Origin: Tyto alba
Taxonomy: Eukaryota; Chordata; Aves; Strigiformes; Tytonidae
DNA length: 64,000 bases
Assembly: GCF_018691265.1 (NCBI RefSeq)
Contig: NW_024881329.1
Coordinates: forward strand, 4,030,001 to 4,094,000
Reading direction: 5' to 3'
Below, in pieces: positions 11,336-21,755 of the stretch. Under the pieces are notes generated by a model that was given only the letters and a program-made list of their open reading frames with translations, ran no database searches and was not told the origin of the DNA. The position numbers were made by a program, and so were the translations under genes. Within the stretch, counting starts at the first letter, position 1. Each line of letters opens with the position of its first letter.

Positions 11336-14300
11336 ATCAGCAGTGTGCTTATTCCCTAAACTCAGACTGACTCACTCCTGTGTCTTTCCAATTATGCATT
11401 CATATCTGTCTTCATTTTATAGATTCTTCACTCTGTGCACGAAGTCTCCATCCTTATTCCAGAATACTTTGGAACTGGAGATAGTTTAAAGAAAAAAATT
11501 ATCACTTAGATGATTGGTGATAAGGTCTGTGCTCACTCTCTTATTCTTGACTTGGTTTCCTGTCAGTGCAAATACTGTTAGGACATTGTACAAAACAAAG
11601 GTGGACAAAAATTACTAATATCCCCTGTATTGAATAGGTCTTACATCTTTAATTACTGTATAATTGCTTAATTGCTGTATAACGGGCAGTCTTCCATAGA
11701 TGTCTGGCCTGGCTTTTAGGTCATGGCAGTTGGTTACTGTGGTTATGTGACTGGGATGTTGTAGACTTACGTGTTTTGATGTGGCCAAACACTTCAGAGT
11801 GGAGAAATTGGAAGAAATTAAGAGGCTGCTTTCCCACCGTGAGTTATGTTAAAGAAGAAAAGTTTACAAGTGCATACAGAGCCAAGTGTCTCCTAAATAT
11901 TTTGGGCTTGTGTTATCGTTTTGTTACTGAAGGGTTTTAGATTAATTTTGCAAAATTAAGCAATCTCTTTTATATGAGTGGTTACCCTCAAAATCACATT
12001 CCAAGCCTGTTTACTCATGCATAGTACAAGCACAGGGTTTCTTGCTGTACATTCTCTTTAACACATACTCAGTCCATTCATACTAAATACATCAGGGTGA
12101 TCAGCACAAGACGTGAGAAAATACTTTAGCTGCATGTGGCTCTTATGCTGGGAATTCATCCTATTACCAGCAAAAGCAGGACTGAACCAGAGGGACTGCT
12201 GAGACTCTGCGGGATGGCACTGTGGTGATGGAGTTGCAGTTGCTCCCCATATGTGAGCCTTTCTCAAAGCTCTGTTTTGTGTTGGCTCTCCAAAGTATGC
12301 CATGTATCACAGAATATCGGATCACGTGAAAATTTCAGGGTCAAGCAGATGCATCTCTGAAATAAAACCATGTCAGTGTAGCGTGGTGCCATCTACGAAG
12401 CTGTGAAGGTTGCCCCATCATTTGCCTGTGTCTTCACTATCAGGTATTACCCAGCTGTCAGTGGGTCAGTCCAAAGCATTGGTTTAAACTTTACTTTCAG
12501 GTGATAATTAGGAAACTATCAGAAAACATGGGATTGCTAATTAGGAGAAACTAAACCCTTGTTATATCATGCTGACAAAATCCAGGCCAATTCATTCAAA
12601 GTTGGGACAATAATCCAGATTTAAATCAGTGTGCTAAAAAAATTAATTCGGCCCTATGTGTATAGGTGAGGATCAGCAGAACTGGTAATACTGTGTTTGC
12701 AACACACACTTAGAACTTAAAATGATCAGTTGTAAAATGTGTTCTTTTTGCAACATAAAGTAGATTAAAGTGGTTAATGGCTTATTATTCTAGCTCTTGC
12801 TTCAACAATATGATCAAGGAGGTTACTGACATTTTGTTTGCACAGTGCTGTGCTCCTGTCCGTAGCTAATATGTATTTTCATGAACATCGCAGGCAGCTT
12901 TTCTGCTGTGGCTATAAATCATGTTGTTTCCTTGACATTTTGGGTGACAATAGCCAAGAGGCATACAAAAATAACCACTGGTTTGTTCTTTGGTTTGAGT
13001 TTGTTCACGTCTCCGTTGACCCACCAGGTGTGTTTGAGTGGTGTCTAGGTGAGGTTAGAGGAGGGACAAAGAATTCCCTAAGCTGTGGTATATGGGCAAG
13101 TGACGTGGGTTGGCAAAGGAGCAAAAAGGGTTTGTCAACAGTTGCATTGGCTCCTGAGTTACAGGGATGTGCTCTGTCAACTTCTCCATTTCAGCTGCTC
13201 TGCTTGGGCTAGTAAGTACTTGATTGCAGTTGGTGATGACGTCAGAGCTCTTAGCTAGCTTCTTTTTTTTGGTGTACTGCTACTGTTTTGAACAAGGGTC
13301 GAGCTTATCCTCAGCGTACAGCTCTCCTAGACTCAATAGCTGAGTAAATTTGGGTAAAGATCTGGATCGATAGCTTTCCTGTCAAACTACTGTCTTCTCA
13401 CTGTGTATCATCTGCTCTTGTACGGTGATAGCGGAATTCCCATTAAGTGTCTAATCATTTAGTTAAAAAAAATCTTAAAAAATCACCTCTAGAAAAACAA
13501 GTAATTAAAAGAACAAATAGCTAGCTTAGAAAAAGTGTGAACTTTGACTGATATTTCATGTGTTACTGTCACATGAAGGAACTGGAGCATTTTTGGAGGA
13601 AGAAGGCAGACAATTTTGGCACGTTCACAATACCACCATGCTGCATAAAGTGCCTATATTTTTAAAATCTATACATTTCTTTAAAGGTGGCAGTTGAATG
13701 AAAGTGTATATACTATATAATGCAAACAATGTACATAAGATCGAAGATGACTGGTCTTGAATTTGTAATAGCAGGTTAATGTTATGAGTTGTTTTGTGTT
13801 ACCTGTTCTTGTCAGTCATCTTTTTTTAACAGATGGTGATCTTTTATCTCTGTAGTCCTTGCTACCCTGCCTATAATAGCATGTATATTTTTCTTTCTCC
13901 TTTCCAAATGTAATGTCAAGCACATTTGCAACTGTATGGCTTATACATACATAAATATTTATTAATTGAGTTCAGTCTTCCTGTGCACAAAGAATCAGCA
14001 TTTTTGCATTTGTAGAGTCAGTCTAAAAGCCGAAAACTATACGTAGGGTTAGCCAAAAAAGAGGAACCTGCACCTGTGGTGCGTGAAATAGTCCAAAACA
14101 CTAAAATCACTTTACAGTATTTTATTTCTCTGAGCAACAGAGAGCAGTGTGTAGATAGTGTTCAGTGTTTTATCAACTAATTGTGCTTGAACCTTACTGG
14201 ATAGCAAAACCTTATGTTAAAATATTTGCGCCCCGCCCCCCCTTTTTTATTTTTTTTCCTTTCTTTCTCCACCGCCAGCAGGGAAATAACAAAAATTTAT

Positions 14301-16920
14301 TAGTAGCAGTGTTGCCTTAAAACAATATGTGCTAAAATATTAAGAGACTAAAGTTTGGTATTTATAACATTATTAATAAATATTACTCTTAGAACTTTAG
14401 TGTAAAGCATCTTCATTAACAAAATATCTGTGCTGTTCTCAGTGATCTGTTCACCAGCTCTCTCTAGTACTATTCTTAACATTGCCAAACATTGAGTGAA
14501 TGTTGACTTCAAATATCATAGAAAAAAGCAAAGAACCACACTGGAGAGTTGTGACTTCAAGTGCAATTTCACTGTGAAGGACAGCTTCTTCTTAGGCTGT
14601 ACTTTTCCTGTAATTCCTTTGAAGTGCTGACAGAGATGTTCGTGAATTTTAAAGCCATTGTGAGCCTGAGTTAGCAGTACAGAGCCTTCATTTTATATAA
14701 AGGAAAAAACAGCCTGTATTGTATATTCGGTGTATCTCCTCCAGACTGTAACTAGATCTAGTTTGTGGTGGTTTTACTTTTCAGACAGCTGTTCTTGATA
14801 TACAGCCGAGTAGTACGATCTCATGTTCATTATCACTTTGGCAGAGAGGGGGCTTACATTAGGCAATGTTCGCACCATACACACAGAAGCATTTACACTT
14901 TAGACAGTAGCTTCTTTTACTGTACCTGAATGTTGTAAATACTCTTTTATCTGTTGTTTTATGGAGGGGCTTACTTGTTATTTACCTGGAGACACAAGTT
15001 CGTGATGGTGACTAGCAAAACAGACTTGAATGGAGTGCCTTTTGGGTTTGTTGTAAGGTTCCTCTGCGTTTTAGTGTCTTGGGAATAACCCCTGTTCCCC
15101 ATTAAGTGAAAACTGCTAAATCGTAGATTGAAATGAAATGGTGAAAATGGAGATGGTGAAGTGTTCACCCATGTCCTGTCAAGGTGATTCTCCTTCCTGC
15201 ACTTTGGCACTGGATGCGCATTAAAAATCCTGGAAAAGAAAGTGCAGGTGATCTTTTCAGAACAATAAATTAAATTACACAATTTTCTTCAGATTGTCCC
15301 AGTGAAAGACCATAAAATTAATTACAATTTGTTTTGGTCCTAGTAGTCATGAATTTGAGTTCAAACACTCAGAAATTACCCTCTGCACTGTGTTTTTTAT
15401 TTTCATAAAAGAGATGCCAACTAGACGCTACTGGGAATATTTTTATCCCCAAGGTCTCTATTAATCCTTTCTTGCTAAAAGACACATTTCTGAAAAATTT
15501 ATCATAAACCTGCCATTCTGTTGCCACATTGTTCCTTTCATGGTGTGAGCAACTCTGGGACTTCTGCCAGCATTGTTCCTTCCATTCAAATCAGAAATTT
15601 GCTATGGAGTGTCTGGTTCTCAGATGAATAGCACGATGCTTGTTTATCAACCTGATGTTGGTTCATAACCCAAACGGATGATGCCATGCAAAGTAGGAGT
15701 AATCACTGTGTGGCCTGTCAGGTTCACTGACGTTATAGTTGCAAGTATAATTTCAATTGCATATGTACATACGAAGCAGGGAAGTGTTAATGATTTTAAA
15801 GAGGAGTCAGATCTTTGAAATACTAAGTTTGTGTTTCTTAATAAGTTCTACAAATAATTAGGTAAAAGCTGAATGAGACTGAGGCTTTGATTTGTAGCTT
15901 CTTTTTTAAATCAGAAAATGTTACAGCAGTAGTTCTGCTGTCTTTGGTTCTGAGACTGATGAACTGAGAAATAGTTGTACATATTGGGAGAGGGTCTCGA
16001 ATCTCTTGAACTTGCAATGCGTTCAAAAATGTGTGTTGAACACCTCACTTAAAAATGTTCTAGGGGGTTTCATCTTTGAAATGCTTGTTTCAGTTGGTAA
16101 GCTAAAAATAGCGTTCCTTCAAAGGAATTTGTGAACAGTAGAAAAAAGTCAGTTTGCAGATTCTTTTTTTCCTTACGTGCTTTGCAATTTTAATTAGGTT
16201 TTATATATATATATCACTAATGGCTTGAATGCATTATCCTTGTGTCCGTGGTTCCATACAAAATGCAGTTCTATTTTAGCTCTGAGTGTACTGGAGAATA
16301 GCAAGAATAATTTGATAACACTATTCCCTTATGAAAGCACTGAAAGTGTTTCCATTTCAGGACTGTGGAGTACTGTCTGGTTAAATTATATGTTGGACTT
16401 GAATACATCATTTATGAGCTTCTTGAATCAAACTTTGACAGCTATCTAAAATTATGCCAAACTTGAGATTATTTTAAAATGTGTGCTAGAATCTACCTGC
16501 AATTTATCTGGTAAGCTCTCTCAAGAACTGGTGACAGCTTTTGTATAGAAAAATATAAACTATTTCAATTCATTATGATAGCCAAGTTAAAATTATATAA
16601 GTAAGGATGTTTCTAATAGTAACTAAATCTTCTACACAACAACATGAAGCTCAACAGGAGTAACAGGGAAAATAATAAGAATTCTTTCAACTTTCAGTTC
16701 ATGGGGCTGTTGAAGGTTTTATGGTCAAGGTGCAGTTTTTAGTTTACAGACCTAGGATACTTCTGGATCAGGCTACCATATTCCCTAACATCAAAAGCAG
16801 GACACAAAATATGTGTGTTATGGGAGAGGCAGCACTGTTGAGCTCCTGTCCCTCCTGTGTTTTGTCTTAAGAGCCCCGAACTGTACCCTTTCCTTTCATC
16901 CCTCTTACCACTAAATTATT
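11336..16920. other. Unassigned non-coding DNA
   Basis: This 5.6 kb shows no recognisable exon or element. The longest open frame (12838-13212, plus) gives a 124-residue product with no known domain. The stretch at about 14300-14420 is very AT-rich. Confidence 0.45.
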
Positions 16921-17349
16921 AATTCCCTCATTCCTTGTCAAATCACCCTGGCAGCTCCGGTCTACCTCAGATCCCTGGAGTTCTCCCATCTCTCTGCCCC
17001 ACGCTTCTCATGCCAGTTGGTTGCTGTGCTCGTTACCTGCTGTGTTGTCCCCATAGCACTGACCCCCAGTGCTCAAATTCCCTGTTGTCTCTGACACCGC
17101 CTTCCCTCAGCTGCTGGCGTCCCGCCCTGTGCTGGCCATCGGTGTGGTACCGAGAGCTTGCTCTTCCTTCTGACCAGGATTCCAGAAGCCCGGGAAGGAG
17201 CTGCCTTTGCTGAAATCTGTGGACATATAGTAGCACTTCTCCTGACAGAGGTGGAGGAACTGACTTGGGAAAGGGTGGGCTCCTTCAGGGCAACCAGAGC
17301 ATCTTTTACCCCTATGTGGACCTCTTTAAAAAAAAAAAAAAAATTCCCT
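16921..17349 (+). mobile_element. Possible retrocopy with poly-A tail and short direct repeat
   Basis: A block more GC-rich than its surroundings ends in sixteen A at 17328-17343. The 8-mer AATTCCCT occurs just before the block (16921-16928) and again right after the A run (17342-17349), as a target-site duplication would. No AATAAA or ATTAAA lies just upstream of the tail, and no parent gene is recognisable in any frame. Eight bases is a short match, and an A run can supply part of it. Retrocopies are rare in birds. I rate this as a candidate only. Confidence 0.25.
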
Positions 17350-18375
17350 TGATTTCTCTGTTTCCCATTAGCTGTTAATATGGATAACAGATAATACATA
17401 TGGGTCATTATTTTGTTGAAAGTAGCTGATTTAAAGTCATTGTAGAATGAAAAAGTATAAAAAGGGCATCGCCTCGCTACGTATCAAATGGTTTGATTTC
17501 TAAATGAATATGTATACTCTCAGTATCGCAAGCTCATCCAGGAATCTGAAAGTCAAGAGTTGTTTCTTTGCTCCTGTGTCATTGCTGATGATAAATAAGA
17601 AATTATAACTAGGACCTTATTTTGATGCACCTCAATACAGTACCAGACTGACTGCAATAACGTGGGTGTATGTTATGATAAATAAAACCTGTCACAGTAA
17701 TAATTATTACTGTAAGCGTGTAATATTTGTGAAGTTAAAGAATGAGCAGAAAGGCTTTATCATCTCTTTAGGGAATATAAGAGTATGGTACCATTGTAAC
17801 CGTCCTCTGTGTGTTGGTTTTGGAGTCAGTATTTTGTTCTTGGTTTTGTCCAGCTTTCTTCCAAATTCTTTACTTAGTGGGTATCACTGGTCAGGCTACA
17901 GGAAAAGCTCGGGTCATGCTTAGGTCATTGCTAAATGTACGAGCTAGTGTTTTCCAAGAAAAACATTGTAAATTATATTTTGGAAAGGAAATGTTATTAG
18001 ACACACAGTTAATTAAATTGGATTAGCTATGCATCATCTCCTCAGTATGAAAGATTCACTTTCCTGCATTTCTTCTGAATAGAGATAAGCCAGAGTGGTT
18101 TGATTGAATTCAGTCTCTCATAAACAGCGAGGCAAGACATTGTATCTGAAACTGGAGATGCTGATTTTGGTAGGCTTGCCAGCGTTTTTCTTCAGAGGTT
18201 GTCTGCTTTCACCAGCAATTGTCAAGTTCTTAACACGGCCAGAAGCATAACTGAAATCACAGTTAGCTGTTGCCGTTACCATTATTCATCCTGTGGCTGA
18301 ACTCCCATGGGCGTTCACAGAAGCCAAAGACCACCCCACTGGGCATAGCCAGCAGGTTCAGATGCAGCAGCCTTG
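17350..18375. other. Unassigned non-coding DNA
   Basis: AT-rich sequence with short overlapping open frames only; no family is recognised. Confidence 0.45.
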
Positions 18376-18462
18376 GTTCTACAAAGCTTAAGGAGGTTCT
18401 TAAGTCATGTCGAAGGATCTACTGTATCATTTAAGTGCAAGCCTAAGTGCTCTTCTGAATGT
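18376..18462. mobile_element. Degenerate palindromic MITE-like relic, copy 2
   Basis: The right arm, at about 18430-18460, reads TTAAGTGCAAGCCTAAGTGC then TCTTCTGAAT. Its reverse complement (ATTCAGAAGAGCACTTAGG) is close to the arm of the same palindromic family seen near 6841. The left arm, at about 18378-18404, reads TCTACAAAGCTTAAGGAGG then TTCTTAAG. A loop of about 25 bases lies between. The arms fold on each other imperfectly. It is a short decayed copy, and its ends and any target duplication are not visible. Confidence 0.38.
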
Positions 18463-18888
18463 GTGAGGGTCTGGGAAGAATGTATAGTAGGTCAGCTACA
18501 GTAAGATGTTACAGGATGCTTTTAAGTACAAGACACTTGTTTCAAGCATGTTCAAGTTATGCTTATAAGCTAAGAGTTCTGCCATTAGCAAAATAATAAA
18601 TAATTTTCAAGGGACAGTAAGTCGGGTAGAAAACATCTGATGTATCTTAAGACCAAAATATAATGTGGTAAGTCCTATGCTTAAAAATAAATATTTCTTT
18701 ACTTTAAATAATTTCTTGACACACGAATCACTTGCTCTTGTGTTAAGTGTTTGTTTCACTTTATAATTTAGGAAAAAACAATTTCCCTGTGAGATATTGT
18801 GTGTTAAATGTTGGCTTTTTTATTTGTTCTAAAATTTAAGTCACTTCTAATGATCTGCTTAAGATAAACAGCTTGGCCTCTTTGTTAT
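18463..18888. other. Unassigned non-coding DNA
   Basis: AT-rich sequence before the retroviral LTR. No gene or repeat is recognised. Confidence 0.45.
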
Positions 18889-19034
18889 TGTCGTGGTTTA
18901 AACCCGGCCAGCAGCCAAACACCATGCAACCGCTCTCTCACCCTCCCCTGCCTGGGGAATGGGAGGGAAAATTGGAGGGGTAAAGAGACTTGTAGGTTGA
19001 GATAAAAGCAATTTAATAATTGAAATATTATTGT

Positions 19035-19074
19035 AATAATAATAATAATAAATAAATAAATAAATGAATAAAGC
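19035..19074 (+). repeat. (AAT)n/(AAAT)n microsatellite inside the LTR
   Basis: Five AAT units are followed by AAAT units, the last interrupted by a G. The site lies between the TATA-like box and the polyadenylation signal of the LTR. Members of this LTR family commonly carry a variable ATT-rich tract here, so it was probably inherited at insertion and then changed length. Confidence 0.85.
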
Positions 19075-19201
19075 ACAGTGTGATTGCTCACCACCAGCTG
19101 ACTGATGCCCAGCCCGTTCCCAGCTAGAGATTCCAGAGAAGAAGATCTCAAAAACGCAATCCTGGAAGAGAGAGAGAGAGTGAGCTTCCCCAGCAACCCT
19201 C

Positions 19202-19264
19202 CTCTATACACTGAGCATGACGTTATATGATGGGGAATATTCCCGTGGCCAATTTGGGTACGCT
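19202..19264 (-). promoter_or_regulatory. Putative LTR U3 promoter elements
   Basis: Read on the minus strand: an ATTGG (inverted CCAAT) motif, then about 40 bases on an ACGTCA motif resembling half of a cyclic-AMP response element, then TGTATAGAG as a weak TATA box. The order and spacing suit a retroviral U3 promoter, and the polyadenylation signal follows about 190 bases downstream. Whether it still drives transcription cannot be judged from sequence. Confidence 0.45.
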
Positions 19265-19475
19265 GCTTTGGCCATGCTCCCTCCCAGCTTCCCGTGCACC
19301 TGTACACAGGCAGGACATCGGGAGTTGAAAAGTCCTTGATTTCTTAGGAACAACTAAATTCATCAGCATATTATCAACATTCTTTTAATACCAAATCCCA
19401 TACTGAATCCAAAACAAAGCACTATTCTAGCTACTAAGAAGAAAACTTAGCTCTATCCCAGGCAAAACCAGGACA

Positions 19476-20185
19476 GTATCCACCCCGTATTCAATACCGT
19501 TTATGTTATGCTAAGATTCCGTGTTTTCCAATACATCCCTCTTAGTCTTTTTTGATGCATACACACAGACCGCATTCTCTTAGTCTGTGGGCCACCCTTC
19601 TGAAATGGGTGGTGAGTTCATCTAGTCCACAAGTTTGAGTTCCATCTGTCATGATAGTCTTTCACAGCGGGAGGGGTGATGTGGAGTTGGCTCAGGGGTG
19701 GAGGGGGCGACCTCGGGGGCAGCAGGAGAATGGTGTGCAGTCTCTGCTACGTTTGGAGCTTGTAGTCAATGCACCTGGAGCAGTCCATGTTCACTGTCTG
19801 TGGGCTGAAGATGTTGACCTCTAGGAAGTTGCTGGGCACCAATTGTTGAAATTAGTCCTGACTTCATCAAAGTGAATTTTTCATTAACGTGGGTGATTCT
19901 TAATATGATGCCATTAGCATAATATATATATCAACCATAGCGATGATGGCATGCAATGACAGGGTTATTTAGCAGTTATGCAGCCAACCATATTTCCAGA
20001 TCGGTAGCACATATTTCGATCGTTGAATGATTGCGTGGAAACACTTGGAGGGTTCCAGGGTTTGCACTCTGGTAGATTCCTGTGAAATTAGCAACAGAAA
20101 TTAAAACATATTTTTCTGACAAACTGCCTCTTCCAAGAGAAAAAAACTTTCAGAGTAAATAATTAAACTTAGATTTGTTTAACTC
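19476..20185 (-). mobile_element. Endogenous retrovirus 3' internal region, non-coding relic
   Basis: This lies directly upstream, in element orientation, of the 3' LTR. Several blocks look familiar as the internal sequence that accompanies this LTR in other birds, for example around 19500-19640, 19740-19860 and 20030-20185. The bases immediately before the LTR on the minus strand include GGGGTGG, a plausible short polypurine tract. No long reading frame is open on the minus strand and no gag, pol or env motif is recognised. The far boundary is uncertain and could lie some hundreds of bases further on. The 5' LTR of this element is not seen. Confidence 0.6.
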
Positions 20186-21294
20186 CTACTTCCCAGCTTT
20201 TTGCTAAACAATTCAATAGGAAAAAAGTATTATATTTATCTTTGGATTTGTTGAAGTCGTCATTCTATTTAGAGTCAGACAAGCCTGAGGTCTAGAGTTA
20301 CATGAATTTGGTCAAACTGACCCTGAATTCTTGACTGTAAACACCATAAATCTTCCCTGCGATAATTAGTTTCACATTGTAAAGGCCATGCTGTGAAGGG
20401 TAATCCCTCATGCAACAAGTTAAGTTTCTAATTTGTTTTCCATAGCACAATGAATTCCAAAAGCTTTCACCATGTTTCTAGCGAGTCATTTATCAGCTTC
20501 ATAATAAAGCATAGAAGGGACATCACAGATCATCTACAACAGAAACCAAGTTGTGAGTTTTCTTATTGCAAGAGTCGGCACCAGTGTCCTAGGGCCACAG
20601 TGTTTAACATGATTTGATTTTATTTTTTTTATTTTCATCGTTCAGTCTGTTTTATAAAAGTTTAAACTTAAAAATCTTTCTGAAAAGTAATCAAAATCTA
20701 TAAGCTGAGCCCAAAGTTTGAGTTGCTCTATCAATTTTCACATAGAAAGTATATCAGACAGACCTCAGTAATATGCCAGCCTCGTACTTCTCCATTGAAA
20801 TACAACTTTGCAGTATCACAAAAGGCTTTACCAATACAGGAAAACATCAACACTGTGACTCAGATAATACAGAAGTCCAGATGGTGCTGTCTTTCACTCT
20901 ATCATGTAATTTTTCAGAATTGGTCTATTACAGTTTTTCCTAGTCTACAGTATAGAATTTTGCATACCTATGCTTTACATAATAATAAAATATTTAGTAT
21001 AATTCCTATTAAAGTAGGTTTTAGTAATTGGTTTGACAGCAGTAACATATATCTAGAGTAGATATTTGAACTGCAGCTTGTAAATCACTGTTCAACTCCG
21101 TAATAGTCATCCCATCTTGACTACAATGGGACCTTTTTTTACTTCAGGTTCATTTGGGTTTGGGGTTTTTTGGGGGGGCTGGTGGTGTAAGAAACACTTT
21201 CGTGTTTTGATTTTTTTTAAGGAAGTTGATCTGGGGTGGGGGGAAATGTATCAGGTATTTTTGCCTCAAGTGAGTGTCCCTTTAAACATAATTT
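20186..21294. other. Unassigned DNA between two LTRs
   Basis: Part may be more internal retroviral sequence that I cannot recognise. A segment at 20511-20536 (ATAGAAGGGACATCACAGAT, then CATCTA) resembles the 3' terminus of an ancient CR1 in antisense. The G-rich and T-rich stretch at 21150-21250 is unlike either LTR. Confidence 0.4.
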
Positions 21295-21755
21295 TGCTTC
21301 TATGGTCCCTCCCCGCGTGTCACAGCCCTCCCAGAGCTGAACTACAACAGTGGGGGCTGCTTCTCCCCTCAGCCCAGGCTTAATTAAGTGCAGCCGCCTG
21401 TCCCGGCGTGGGCTCCTGCACAGGCTGCAGGTCGGCCTCTGTTCCACCAGTGACCCCCATGGCGGGCAGGGGGGCGGCCCTGCCCCCTCACCACAGGATA
21501 CAGGGGGTTCTGCGCTGGTGCACTACCTCCCACTGACCTCGGCGTTCACCCTTCTTGAGACTCCTCCTCACAAGTCCCAACCCCCTCCCAGGTTCCCCTT
21601 CTTAAATACCTTCTCACACCATCACTAGTTGGCTCAGCCCTGCCCAGAAGTGGGGCCAACTTGGAGCCGGGTGAACTTCCGAGAAGCTTCTCACAGGGGC
21701 CACCACTGTAGCCCCTTCCCTGCTACCAAAAACCCTGGCACAGAAACCCGGAACA
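21295..21755 (-). mobile_element. LTR of a second endogenous retrovirus family, partial
   Basis: On the minus strand it starts TGTTCCGGGTTTCTGTGCCA at 21755, then TTGGTAGCAGGG, CTACAGTGGTGGCC, GAGAAGCTTCTCGG, CCGGCTCCAAGTTGG and the TATA-like GGTATTTAAGAAGGGG near 21601. This follows, block by block, an LTR I know from neoavian genomes that opens TGTATTGGGTTTGCGTGGCA. Further in, GC-rich modules containing GGCTGCAGG and CACGCCGG correspond to the family's internal repeats. The 3' part of the LTR, including its polyadenylation region, is missing or too decayed to see, so the 21295 boundary is approximate. It shares no sequence with the LTR at 18889, so the two are separate insertions. Confidence 0.72.

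Larger units (their letters stand above)
18889..19475 (-). mobile_element. Endogenous retrovirus LTR (3' LTR)
   Basis: On the minus strand the element begins TGTCCTGGTTTTGCCTGGGA at 19475 and ends with TTTAAACCACGACA at 18889, giving the TG...CA ends of an LTR. The middle carries LTR control signals in the right order: an inverted CCAAT box near 19257-19264, an ACGTCA half-site near 19219, a TATA-like GTGTATAGAG near 19202-19211, and an ATTAAA polyadenylation signal at 19012-19017. I recognise the overall sequence from a family common in neoavian genomes; its retroviral class is not certain. Internal retroviral sequence continues beyond the 19475 end, so this is a 3' LTR and not a solo LTR. 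The short open frames inside it are incidental. Confidence 0.85.

Noticed and set aside
12838..13212. 124-codon plus-strand open frame
   Set aside because: Begins with no promoter or acceptor context and has no recognisable domain.
17279..17315. GGCTCCTTCAGGGCA, similar to the L2 LINE 3' UTR motif
   Set aside because: Too short, and followed by a poly-A run, not by the L2 terminal repeat.
18885..19307. 140-codon minus-strand open frame inside the LTR
   Set aside because: Lies across LTR control sequences and a microsatellite; LTRs of this type do not encode a protein there.
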